Part shown: positions 26,747-35,006 of the stretch, one piece after another
Position numbering within the stretch: position 1 is the first letter of the stretch
How the letters are laid out: each line of letters begins with the position of its first letter
Source of the DNA: Acetobacterium wieringae
GTDB lineage: Bacteria; Bacillota; Clostridia; Eubacteriales; Eubacteriaceae
DNA: 64,000 nucleotides
NCBI RefSeq assembly: GCF_026646375.1
Contig: NZ_JAIPPU010000011.1
Coordinates: 87,904 to 151,903 of the forward strand
Direction of reading: 5' to 3'
Program-made: the position numbers and the translations under genes
The notes under the pieces: model-generated
What the model saw: only the letters and a program-made list of their open reading frames with translations
The model's database searches: none
What the model was told of the DNA's origin: nothing

Positions 26747-28657
26747 TTAGCCCTTGATGTAATAACTAACCACTTTGCTGTTCTCTTTTTTGACAGGCAC
26801 TATTTCGCCAAGATCAACCAGCGAGTGCAATGTCTTATAAACAGCATGGCTTGGATATCCGGTCGCACGAATAAAATCAACACCTTTTAATTTCCCGTGA
26901 TCATCGATATACTTCAATATACGATCTTTATTCTCGTATTTACATATTTCTGCGGTTGTCGGCATTTTTTCCGCACCTGGATTCCATTCAAACCGGCTCG
27001 TCAATCCGTTGGTAAAAGTAATCTCGATAGGCAACCCGCCTTTGATAACTATTTTATCAATTAATACGTCTACTATTTGGCGCAAATTAACGGTTCCGGA
27101 TGCTTCGACAAGCGAATCATAATTAAACGAACCACCTTTAAGCATGATGGTTTTTTTAAATAAAACCATCCCCGCCTTAAATGATAAGTCACTAAATCTG
27201 TCCGACGCCCCGGTCGCCTTAATCTCATTTATTTGGGCCGCTTCCAGTTCTTTTATTTTGCGGTCAAGGTCTGATTTCTTGATCATAAAGTCTTTTCCAC
27301 TCATCGATTCCGGAGAAAACAAATAAAGCTCTTCCAGGCGTAAAATAGCTGTTTTGTATTTTTTCAATTCGTTTTCTATTTTATTAGTTATCTTTAGATT
27401 ATGATTACTGATATCACCCTTTACTTTGTAAGGGATTTTATTTTTTTTATGCTCTAGAAGGTGGCTTGCGACTCGGTTTACAGTTTCATTCGAAATAGAC
27501 TTAAGGTGCATAAATGGCCACCCGTCAATGAGAATATTTTTAATTGTGTTCTGTCGCATGTTTGGCTTTATTGTTTCGGACAGTCTAAGCACGTTTGAAA
27601 TGTAATTAAACACAATCGGAACTAGTAAACCATCGCCGATACACCCTTTACATGGGTTCGTACTGCCATAGCCTGAACAAGAATAGGTTGCCGGGCGCAA
27701 ACCATTTGACTTTTTTTTCGCTCCGGTGCTGGCATTGTACGGCCTTAAGCATTCGCCACAAATCAATTTTCTTGAAAAAATATTGACTTGTGTATTTTCC
27801 CGGTGGTACTGACTACTCCCATTTCGGTTTAATTTTAATAATCCCTGAACCCGGGCAAATTGTTCTTCATCAATGATGGCTGGGTGACTATTTTCTATAA
27901 CGATCCACTCATTTTCTTTTTTCATTTTCCTTGAAGTATAGTCTCGATAATTGTACCGATAGGTGCCTTTATAAAAAGGATTCCTTAACATATTAATAAC
28001 GGTGCTATGATCCCACTCGCCGCCACGCTTTGTTTTTACACCTTTATCGACAAGGCTTATTGCAACATCATTGGATGACCTGGTTTCCTCATACAGATCG
28101 AAGATATATCTTACGATTTCGGCTTCAGATTCATCAACGACAGGGAAATTGCATTTATTTTCAATTTTGTACCCCATCGGCGGCTGAGCTCCGTTATACA
28201 AACCTTTTGAGGCCCGATCGATCATGACTGACAAAACCCTTTCGGCAGTCATCTTTCTTTCCAGCTCTGCAAATATTAACGTTATTCTGAGCATAGCTTC
28301 GCCCATTGGAGAACTGGTATCGAACTGCTCATTTTTGGATATAAAGGCAGTATCGTATTTTTTAATTTCTTCATACATTTCGCAGAAATCAATTAGGTTT
28401 CGGCTGATCCGGTCAATCTTCCATACCAAGATGTGGGAGAACTCACGGTTTCGGACCCGGCCCATCATTTCCTGGTATTTCGGCCGATCGGTATTCTTGG
28501 CAGAAAAACCGGCATCTTCAAAGATCTCGTAGTCATTAATTCCCAAAACAAGATTGGCGTAATTTACAAGATCGCTTCGCTGCATTGGTAAGCTGTCCCT
28601 GTCAGCTTGCATGGCGGTAGATACCCGGATATATAAGGCTGCTTTTTTATCTGGCAT
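26747..28657 (-). CDS. Large serine recombinase (phage integrase)
   Basis: 636 residues from the ATG at 28657, which has GGGGAG upstream; the longer frame overlaps the ImmA-like gene. The catalytic N-terminal resolvase domain has ALYIRVSTAMQADRDS with the nucleophile at about Ser13, and a DxxSRN-type IDRISRNLIDF. The recombinase domain and zinc ribbon (CGECLRPYN ... YSCSGYGSTNPCKG) follow, then a coiled coil. The last ~60 residues look like a winged helix (KDRILKYIDDHGKLKGVDF), an unusual addition. It lies next to attL and inserts into tetR with a 6-bp core. Confidence 0.93.
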   Translation of the reverse strand: MPDKKAALYIRVSTAMQADRDSLPMQRSDLVNYANLVLGINDYEIFEDAGFSAKNTDRPKYQEMMGRVRNREFSHILVWKIDRISRNLIDFCEMYEEIKKYDTAFISKNEQFDTSSPMGEAMLRITLIFAELERKMTAERVLSVMIDRASKGLYNGAQPPMGYKIENKCNFPVVDESEAEIVRYIFDLYEETRSSNDVAISLVDKGVKTKRGGEWDHSTVINMLRNPFYKGTYRYNYRDYTSRKMKKENEWIVIENSHPAIIDEEQFARVQGLLKLNRNGSSQYHRENTQVNIFSRKLICGECLRPYNASTGAKKKSNGLRPATYSCSGYGSTNPCKGCIGDGLLVPIVFNYISNVLRLSETIKPNMRQNTIKNILIDGWPFMHLKSISNETVNRVASHLLEHKKNKIPYKVKGDISNHNLKITNKIENELKKYKTAILRLEELYLFSPESMSGKDFMIKKSDLDRKIKELEAAQINEIKATGASDRFSDLSFKAGMVLFKKTIMLKGGSFNYDSLVEASGTVNLRQIVDVLIDKIVIKGGLPIEITFTNGLTSRFEWNPGAEKMPTTAEICKYENKDRILKYIDDHGKLKGVDFIRATGYPSHAVYKTLHSLVDLGEIVPVKKENSKVVSYYIKG

Positions 28658-28668
28658 TTTATCTCCCC

Positions 28669-29112
28669 TCACTGGTATTGGTAATGGTCGCACAGTTTCG
28701 CCCGGTTAAGCACCTGTTCAACAGGCATGCCGTATTTTTCCGCCAGATCCCACTCGTTCAAGCATTTTATATCTTTCTCAAACAAGTATGGTGGCATGGT
28801 AAAATAGAGCGCAAAAGCGTCGGCTGCAGCTTCATGCTTACCGATGGTTTCGACGCATGTCTTGTCACGGCCGTGAATAATTATATGGCCAAGTTCGTGG
28901 GCCAGAGCATACCGGCAATCGCTGGCTGTCTTAAATTTTGGCAAAATCAATTCGCATCGGAAAATGCACGGTTTGTTAATACCTTCGCAACAAGAGAGGG
29001 AAAAACCGCTATCTGCGATTATTTCCTCAATTGAATAAATGGGAACCGGCAGCGTCAAGATGGGATATTTGTTTAATGTTCTGATTGCATGTTTTTGTGT
29101 CATTTTATACAA
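28669..29112 (-). CDS. ImmA/IrrE family metallo-endopeptidase
   Basis: 147 residues from TTG at 29112, which has GGAGG 7 nt upstream; the ATG at 29103 is the alternative. The zinc-protease motif HELGH lies at mid length, with a distant EAAADAFAL segment giving the third ligand region. In ICEBs1 and related phages ImmA cleaves the ImmR repressor to start excision. Here it lies 11 bp before the integrase and away from the CI-type repressor, but could still act on it. Confidence 0.88.
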   Translation of the reverse strand: MYKMTQKHAIRTLNKYPILTLPVPIYSIEEIIADSGFSLSCCEGINKPCIFRCELILPKFKTASDCRYALAHELGHIIIHGRDKTCVETIGKHEAAADAFALYFTMPPYLFEKDIKCLNEWDLAEKYGMPVEQVLNRAKLCDHYQYQ

Positions 29113-29299
29113 TGTTGAACCTCCGTTTATCAATGCATATTAAAAAAGAACGTGTGTTCTTTTTATTGTAGCAGATAAACGATAAGATTTGGGGATGAAT
29201 AAGAGTAAATTATTGCTGAAAAATAATTGAAAGAGGGTGGGGAGAAGGATCTCCCCGGGTAAAATATGGTTATTGTTAGCAGATGTCAAAAATTTAAAA

Positions 29300-29818
29300 T
29301 TATTTCAATCCGTATTGAGTTTTTACAGAAAGCGTACCATCCTGGAAGGATAGAATTACATTTGCGCCAAAATCTCCCTCGCCTTCAAAAGAGTATGTTT
29401 GGGTATAGTACGGTTCGCCCTTGGTTCCAACTTCTGATGATAGCGTTCCTGGTCCACCAACAATAGCAACCACCTCATCGTAAGTCATGCCATTTTGAAT
29501 GGCTGTGAATTCAGCCATGTTCATCTTTGGAGAGTTATCCGGAGCCGTCACTGGTTTAGCATCTTGAACCGCCGAAGATGCAACTTCGGTTTGGGCTGAA
29601 GCCTGTGGAGTTGTTTTGGCTGCATTACCACCGCCAGTTATCCCTGCGAACCACATAAGCGAGTAGATTGCCAATATGATCGTTAAGAAAATTCTAAGAC
29701 CAATCCCGCCCTTGCTATTCACCCACAAAAGAGTGAGCCCGGCCGGGGGAATAAAGATACAAGCCAAAACAACCACCCACGTTTTTTGCCACCAAGGCAC
29801 TTTTACATTTTCATCCAT
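29300..29818 (-). CDS. Membrane-anchored protein with SmpA/BamE-like C-terminal domain (prophage accessory)
   Basis: 172 residues. A Trp-rich N-terminus leads to two hydrophobic segments (TWVVVLACIFIPPAGLTLLW and LRIFLTIILAIYSLMWFAG), a Thr/Ala/Pro-rich linker, then a folded C-terminus (about residues 98-172, MAEFTAIQNGMTYDEVVAIV) that resembles the SmpA/OmlA/DUF3862 repeat fold. Such domains bind proteins at the cell envelope. It resembles the 31107-31817 product in its N-terminus, and both could change the envelope of the lysogen. Confidence 0.65.
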   Translation of the reverse strand: MDENVKVPWWQKTWVVVLACIFIPPAGLTLLWVNSKGGIGLRIFLTIILAIYSLMWFAGITGGGNAAKTTPQASAQTEVASSAVQDAKPVTAPDNSPKMNMAEFTAIQNGMTYDEVVAIVGGPGTLSSEVGTKGEPYYTQTYSFEGEGDFGANVILSFQDGTLSVKTQYGLK

Positions 29819-29984
29819 TTTCTGTTACTCCTCCTAATTAGTTTAGTTAAAGTATATACTGATTGCTTAGTCTCTGTAAACCGATAGAACGTGTAAAATT
29901 TAGGCAAAATCATCATGATATATTAAAGTTCATCGAATGTTTGACATATGTAAATATTGAAACGTTAAATGGGGACGGTTTCAC

Positions 29985-31061
29985 TTATCCAATCAAGTTA
30001 TCTAGCCGTGCGACCAGCTGCTCAGTATAGGTGTATATATCATCTAACTTATCTAAAACTATCTTTTCGTTTGTCTCGCAATTGGGGATTATGATATACT
30101 TTGTATTTTCTTTTAAGTAAATCCGGCAGATCCATTTTGTTACCTTCCCATCGATGATAATTGAAAAATAGCTGGCCGTATCTTTATACCCGATCCGGTT
30201 TAAATCAATGGCATTATGAAGGATCGATTTAACGATGAAAAAGGTCTCTATTTCTTCATCAGTGGTTATGATATTCGACACGTTGGAGATTAGACTCGAT
30301 TCATCAACTTCCTCAAACTGTTGAATGGCCTTTGGTTCAAATGATTCATCGCTTTTTAGCGCATTCTGGATCTTGTCGTTTACCAACTCGTTGATATATT
30401 GAGAAACCGATTTTTTAACTGTCGGCCGGTACTTTTCAACAGTGTTTTGTGTCTTCATGCCGTCATATACGCCCTGGGATAAAATGAAACGGATGAAATC
30501 GTCTGAAGGGTTTGCAAACTCATCTTTGAGTACCTTCTTTATTAATCCGAGATATTTTAATTCAGAGGCGGTGTCTAATATCATGCTGAGGTCAAAATTA
30601 TCCTTGCAGAATTTCTTAAGTTCCACAACCTCGCTGTCGCTGATATCAAGCAAATTAATCTCAAAAAATGGCGAGCTGTCCATTTTGTTTTGCTCATCCA
30701 GGTCGCTGTAAAAACGATAAACCAAACCATTAGTTAGTATTGCAAACTTGGCTGCCGTAGTACCAAAGTAGCGGAACAGTTGGGAGTCGTGTTTTTCCAG
30801 CTGTTCATTGATCGATTTGGCTTCAATGAGTAAAGTAAGCTCACCGTTTAAAAGGATTGCATAATCCACTTTTTCGCCTTTTTTAATGCCAACATCGGCC
30901 GTGTATTCAGGTATAAATTCGGTCGGGTTAAATACATCATAACCCAGAATCTGGAAGAATGGCATTACTATCGAAGTTTTAGTTGCTTCTTCTGTCGCAA
31001 TATTATCTTTCGTCTTTCTTACTCGCTCTATAAACTCTTTTAACTTCTCCTCAAAACTCAT
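29985..31061 (-). CDS. Type I restriction R-subunit N-terminal-like nuclease-fold protein
   Basis: 358 residues. The N-terminal ~150 residues resemble HSDR_N/PD-(D/E)xK domains: KVDYAILLNGELTLLIEAKS has the Asp and the Glu-x-Lys of the active site. There is no helicase domain and no HsdM/HsdS neighbour, so it is a stand-alone member. The C-terminal part is helical, with a final domain around TASYFSIIIDGKVTKWICRI. Such prophage genes may act in superinfection exclusion, but this is inference. AGGAGG-type site at the ATG. Confidence 0.7.
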   Translation of the reverse strand: MSFEEKLKEFIERVRKTKDNIATEEATKTSIVMPFFQILGYDVFNPTEFIPEYTADVGIKKGEKVDYAILLNGELTLLIEAKSINEQLEKHDSQLFRYFGTTAAKFAILTNGLVYRFYSDLDEQNKMDSSPFFEINLLDISDSEVVELKKFCKDNFDLSMILDTASELKYLGLIKKVLKDEFANPSDDFIRFILSQGVYDGMKTQNTVEKYRPTVKKSVSQYINELVNDKIQNALKSDESFEPKAIQQFEEVDESSLISNVSNIITTDEEIETFFIVKSILHNAIDLNRIGYKDTASYFSIIIDGKVTKWICRIYLKENTKYIIIPNCETNEKIVLDKLDDIYTYTEQLVARLDNLIG

Positions 31062-31106
31062 AGTTTCCTCCCGTAGATTTAGATTTTTAATTCAATTTGG
31101 CGTTTT

Positions 31107-31817
31107 CTATTGCGGTGGATCGCAATTTGAACAAGGCGTGAAGCCCTGGGATTTTGCTTTCTCCAAATCAATCAGGATCTTACTCTTGCTCAACGAAGAA
31201 CATCCGTCAAGGTGATATTTTTTGCCGCTTTCAGTGATATAAACTACAGTCCCGGTTGATTCTGTTTCAGTGGCAGATTGCGCTTGCGATGCCGTTTCCG
31301 GTTGAGAATTGCCTGCCGTCGTCTGTTCAGGAACCGCTTTTTCAACGGCTGGTTGAGCCAACTCCACGGTTTTACTTTCAAGGGAGGCGACAGTATCTTC
31401 GGCAATAATAAGTGTCTTCAAGGCGTCGTAGGGAATAAGGCCCTTTTGGTCATTTGTTAACCCATCATAAGAAATTTTTGCAGATTTTATTATCTGTGTT
31501 TTTTCTAAAGTCGCCGCTTTAGGATCGCCTATTGCTTTTATTTTACTTTCTGTTTCCTGTGCTACAAGCTTGTTTTGCTCTGCGATCTTCACGGTGTTTT
31601 GACTGTTTGAATTACCTGAGATGCTACTTATCCCAACGCAGCTTGGTATCCAAATCAGCACAAAGAACACTGTGAATATTACAGATAGAAAAATTTTTAA
31701 GTTTTCTTTCAACTTTTTGTTATATTTCCACATCAGAAATATTCCAATCGGAGCAAAGAAAAAAAGCGCCAACCACATGACCCACTCTTTTTGGTAAAAC
31801 TCTAAATTTTCATTCAA
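31107..31817 (-). CDS. Two-TM membrane protein with C-terminal Cys motif domain (prophage accessory)
   Basis: 236 residues from TTG at 31817, which has AAGGAGG upstream (an ATG at 31844 precedes that site). Two N-terminal TM segments (WLALFFFAPIGIFLMW and IFLSVIFTVFFVLIWIPSC), a long Gln/Lys/Thr-rich linker, and a small C-terminal domain (KYHLDGCSSLSKSKILIDL then CSNCDPP) with Cys and His residues that could bind a metal. Similar end domains occur in clostridial phospholipase- and nuclease-like proteins. Role unknown. Confidence 0.6.
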   Translation of the reverse strand: MNENLEFYQKEWVMWLALFFFAPIGIFLMWKYNKKLKENLKIFLSVIFTVFFVLIWIPSCVGISSISGNSNSQNTVKIAEQNKLVAQETESKIKAIGDPKAATLEKTQIIKSAKISYDGLTNDQKGLIPYDALKTLIIAEDTVASLESKTVELAQPAVEKAVPEQTTAGNSQPETASQAQSATETESTGTVVYITESGKKYHLDGCSSLSKSKILIDLEKAKSQGFTPCSNCDPPQ

Positions 31818-31900
31818 ATTATTGCCTCCTTTAATTTTTGACATATGTCAAACTTTCAACAAAATTTGACAAAATAAAAAACAGACCTTAATAAAGCCTG

Positions 31901-32302
31901 TTAATTTTTCTCATTTTTCTCTCTCAATGCGCGGTTTGCTCTGATTGCAAAGAGAATATTTCTTTTTTCTTCGTCGGTCCAGTCTTCGAAGTCCAGGAAC
32001 TCGGTTCGGAACTCCTCATCGTCAATGAGGGACTTCAATTCAGCGGTATAGTCGTGTTCGTCGTAAAGATCCTGGTTGACGTCACGGATCGGGGTGGGAT
32101 CGTCGGTGCGGCCGAGAAGGTAGTCAGTGGATACATTAAAATAGTCTGCCAACCATAGTGTTTTTTCTTGATCTGGCTGTTTCCCAGTAGACTCATAGCC
32201 AGCGATAGTCGCACGGCTTAAACCCATCATGGTTGCAAGGTCTTGCTGGGTTAGTTGCTTTGAGTTTCTGAGTTGTTTCAATCTGCTTCCAAAATTTAAC
32301 AT
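31901..32302 (-). CDS. CI-type prophage repressor (XRE helix-turn-helix)
   Basis: 133 residues from the ATG at 32302, which has AAAGGATG upstream; the extension to 32374 would cover the promoter region. The helix-turn-helix is near the N-terminus (LTQQDLATMMGLSRATIAGY) with a short acidic C-terminal part. No LexA-like protease domain is present, so induction likely depends on the ImmA-like protease rather than on self-cleavage. It is divergent from the Cro-like gene over a shared operator region. Confidence 0.85.
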   Translation of the reverse strand: MLNFGSRLKQLRNSKQLTQQDLATMMGLSRATIAGYESTGKQPDQEKTLWLADYFNVSTDYLLGRTDDPTPIRDVNQDLYDEHDYTAELKSLIDDEEFRTEFLDFEDWTDEEKRNILFAIRANRALREKNEKN

Positions 32303-32338
32303 ATCGACCATCCTTTCAAGTGTATTATACACAAACAT

Positions 32339-32419
32339 GTTTCTAAAAGTAACTAATGTTTCGATAAAAAACAAAATATTAAAATATGTGTTGACAATGT
32401 TCCGAAAAGAAACTATAAT
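32339..32419. promoter_or_regulatory. Lysogeny switch region: three 15-bp operator-like sites and the PR promoter
   Basis: The sites are GTTTCTAAAAGTAAC (32339), GTTTCGATAAAAAAC (32358) and GTTCCGAAAAGAAAC (32399). The rightward promoter TTGACA (32391), 17-bp spacer, TATAAT (32414) contains the third site in its spacer, so repressor binding there would block it. A TATAAT on the minus strand at about 32321-32326 fits the repressor promoter. Confidence 0.75.
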
Positions 32420-32460
32420 AACACCATAAACAGAAACGAACGAATTAAGGGGGTGAAATA

Positions 32461-32661
32461 TTGAGAGTGAAACTAAGAGAGATTAGAACTTCAAAAGGGC
32501 TTACTCAACAAGAATTGGCTGACATGGTCGGGATTGATAGATCTTTCTATACCAACATTGAGCTTGGTGTAAAAACGCCGTCTTTGCAGGTTGCGATGAA
32601 AATTAAGAAAGCACTGGATTATTATGACGATGATATTTTTTTAAACAAAAATGTTGCGTAA
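32461..32661 (+). CDS. Cro-like XRE-family DNA-binding protein
   Basis: 66 residues. TTG start at 32461 after AGGGGGTG; GTG at 32467 is the alternative. Nearly the whole protein is a helix-turn-helix (LTQQELADMVGIDRSFYTNI). First gene of the rightward operon. Confidence 0.82.
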   Translation: MRVKLREIRTSKGLTQQELADMVGIDRSFYTNIELGVKTPSLQVAMKIKKALDYYDDDIFLNKNVA

Positions 32662-32716
32662 AGAAACTTGATAAAAGTTTATGTTTACTAAAGAAACAAA
32701 TATAGAAAGGATAACC

Positions 32717-33466
32717 ATGAACGACTTAATTAACATCACAAACAAAGACGGAAAACTAACGGTAAGCAGCCGGGAGGTTGCGGAGAGATTTGAGAAACGG
32801 CACGACCATGTTTTAAGAGATGTAGAAGCGTTATTGGATCAAAACCCAAAATTGGGGGCTGACTACTTCATTGAATCCAGTTATAAAGCTGGAACTGGCA
32901 AATCTTACAAAGAATACCAACTCACCCGTGACGGCTTCTCGCTCCTGGCCATGGGCTTCACTGGTGCCAAAGCATTGGAGTGGAAACTCAAATTCATCGA
33001 AGCATTCAACAAAATGGAAGAATCCATAAAATCAGCGGCAATCCCGGAGGGCAAATACCTTCTCGCCCTGGCTGTTCTGGAATCCAATAAAGTAATTGAA
33101 GAACAGGATCACCAAATCAAAGAACTTATTCCCAAGGCGGTATTCGCTGACTCAGTCGCCGCCAGTAGCACGTCGATACTTATCGGTGAGTTGGCAAAGA
33201 TTTTGAAGCAAAACGGCGTTGCCACCGGGCAAAACAGACTATTTGAATGGATGCGACAGAACGGCTACCTGATAAACCGTAAAGGAACTGATTACAGCAT
33301 GCCAACACAAAGATCAATGGAGATGGGATTGTTTGAGATTAAGGAGACTTCTGTTTCGCACAGCGATGGCCATATTACGGTAAGCAAGACACCTAAGGTT
33401 ACCGGAAAAGGACAGATCTATTTCATTAATAAGCTGAAGCCAGCGGTGGCATTGGTTGCAGAGTAG
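32717..33466 (+). CDS. Rha-family phage regulatory protein with KilAC/antirepressor C-terminus
   Basis: 249 residues from the ATG at 32717, which has GAAAGGA upstream. The N-terminal pRha domain is clear (LTVSSREVAERFEKRHDHVL and KEYQLTRDGFSLLAMGFTG). The C-terminal ~110 residues match KilAC (GELAKILKQNGVATGQNRLF and YLINRKGTDYSMPTQRS). Such antirepressors counter the phage repressor or regulate early genes. It follows the Cro-like gene. Confidence 0.88.
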   Translation: MNDLINITNKDGKLTVSSREVAERFEKRHDHVLRDVEALLDQNPKLGADYFIESSYKAGTGKSYKEYQLTRDGFSLLAMGFTGAKALEWKLKFIEAFNKMEESIKSAAIPEGKYLLALAVLESNKVIEEQDHQIKELIPKAVFADSVAASSTSILIGELAKILKQNGVATGQNRLFEWMRQNGYLINRKGTDYSMPTQRSMEMGLFEIKETSVSHSDGHITVSKTPKVTGKGQIYFINKLKPAVALVAE

Positions 33467-33479
33467 AAAGGAACGAATC

Positions 33480-33638
33480 ATGAAACGAAAGCAAAAGAAA
33501 ATCTGGGCATACCTTGATGGCGAAAAGCTGGTTGAAGTGATCCAGGCAGCTTTAGATAACAACATGACCGTGGATGAATGTAAAAAGACACTGATCAAAG
33601 AAAACCCGGGCCATGAAGTGACGTTTAAGGTGGTGTGA
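33480..33638 (+). CDS. Small prophage protein, unknown
   Basis: 52 residues with AAGGAA before the ATG at 33480. Basic N-terminus, no recognised domain. Its TGA overlaps the next ATG, so translation is coupled. Confidence 0.6.
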   Translation: MKRKQKKIWAYLDGEKLVEVIQAALDNNMTVDECKKTLIKENPGHEVTFKVV

Positions 33639-33847
33639 TGAAAACAATCATCGATTTCGTCACAGAGCATACCGTGGTCGCAGACAAAGAGCTGCTGATG
33701 CGGTTCAGCTGCCCACATACCTACGGCCACGATCACGGTTACGCATGGGGAAGGCCGCCATACTGCAACGGCGGCCGACTGCGGAATGGGGAAGATGTCT
33801 GCAAGAAGTGCTGGGAGCGACCAGTCGGGGAACCGGCCGGGACTTAA
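33638..33847 (+). CDS. Small Cys-containing prophage protein, unknown
   Basis: 69 residues, start overlapping the previous stop (TGATGA). It has two Cys near the middle and a C-terminal CKKCWE pair, with several His, so zinc binding is possible. Function not recognised. Confidence 0.55.
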   Translation: MKTIIDFVTEHTVVADKELLMRFSCPHTYGHDHGYAWGRPPYCNGGRLRNGEDVCKKCWERPVGEPAGT

Positions 33848-33919
33848 GCGGGGAAGCAACTGCCAGAGAAGGGAAAGCGGTTTACATCAAAATTATAACC
33901 TGAAAGGAGAACCAATAGA

Positions 33920-34495
33920 ATGAACGATAACTGCAAGAACGTCCTTAAAATGTTCAGACTTCGTTCCGGAATTAGCCAGGAAGAAGCGGCCAGTGCACTT
34001 AGCATATCGATTCATACCCTTTACAACTACGAAACTTACTCAAATTATTCACGAAAAAACATGCCACCCGAAGAGATTATCCTCGAAATGATGGATCTGT
34101 ACATCACTGACCCAGATCCGACCCGTCGGAGAATGCGGCAGTTCCATATGGGGATCATGTATCTTTGTGAAACTAATCAGATTTTTAGTAGCATCTTCTG
34201 CGGCGTGAAGTCACGGAATCTATCGGAGGCATTTATCAATTACCAGATGGAGCTGGAAGATGTCCAGACCATGGAACAGCAGATACGGCGGGTCATCGTC
34301 GACGATCAGATTGAGGATCATGAAACTGATGTCGCCGGGGCCTTTCTGAAGGAATTGCTTGAGAGTACCTTTGCCAATGTTGAGTTTGCGGTATCGGCTA
34401 TGTTTTCAAGAAAAATGCGTGATGGCATAACGGAATTTGAATTCGAAGTTTTCTCAGCAGCCATTGACGAAATGTGTGGTGAGTCCAATGAATAA
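33920..34495 (+). CDS. XRE-type helix-turn-helix protein (prophage)
   Basis: 191 residues with AAAGGAGA before the ATG. The N-terminal helix-turn-helix is clear (SGISQEEAASALSISIHTLY). The C-terminal ~120 residues are helical and unknown. It overlaps ssb by 8 bp. It may be an early-to-middle regulator. Confidence 0.7.
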   Translation: MNDNCKNVLKMFRLRSGISQEEAASALSISIHTLYNYETYSNYSRKNMPPEEIILEMMDLYITDPDPTRRRMRQFHMGIMYLCETNQIFSSIFCGVKSRNLSEAFINYQMELEDVQTMEQQIRRVIVDDQIEDHETDVAGAFLKELLESTFANVEFAVSAMFSRKMRDGITEFEFEVFSAAIDEMCGESNE

Positions 34496-34916
34496 GGTCA
34501 TTCTCGTAGGTCGCCTAACTCGCGATCCTGACGTCAAAAACACCACAGCAGGAAGGGCGGTGGCCAGTTTTACGCTGGCAGTCGATCGCCGGTTTAAAAA
34601 TAAGGATGGCCAGAAGGAAGCTGACTTTGTCCCAATTGTGGCATGGGGGAAACAGGCAGAATTTGTCGGGCAGTATTTATCAAAAGGTAGCCAGATCGGG
34701 GTATCCGGGAGATTGCAAGTCAGGAGCTATGATGCCCAGGATGGTCAGCGTCGGTATGTGACGGAGGTTGTGGCAGACGAGATCACATTTTTAAGTAGTA
34801 AGAAAGACGGTAACAATAACGCCAATGCTCAGCAATCAAGCGAAAGTTCGAGCATGTCGGCAATGGACGAAGATTTCCACCTCATGGCGGATGATGACGA
34901 TACAGTGCCGTTTTAA
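34488..34916 (+). CDS. ssb: Single-stranded DNA-binding protein
   Basis: 142 residues from the ATG at 34488. OB-fold start MNKVILVGRLTRDPDVK, core FTLAVDRRF and VPIVAWGKQAEFVGQYL, and an acidic C-terminal tip DDDTVPF that in SSB recruits replication partners. Prophage copy, in the replication module. Confidence 0.93.
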   Translation: MNKVILVGRLTRDPDVKNTTAGRAVASFTLAVDRRFKNKDGQKEADFVPIVAWGKQAEFVGQYLSKGSQIGVSGRLQVRSYDAQDGQRRYVTEVVADEITFLSSKKDGNNNANAQQSSESSSMSAMDEDFHLMADDDDTVPF

Positions 34917-34971
34917 CAGCTTTTTATAAATATTATATAAAGAGACCAGTATTCTATAATTCAGCGGAAGG

Positions 34972-34991
34972 GCGGGGTCGCAAGGCCCCGT
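34972..34991 (+). other. GC-rich hairpin before the replisome organizer gene
   Basis: CGGGG-tcgcaagg-CCCCG type stem, 16 bp before the start at 35007, whose ribosome-binding site is weak. It may affect translation. Confidence 0.35.
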
Positions 34992-35006
34992 AATGGTAAA
35001 ACATGA

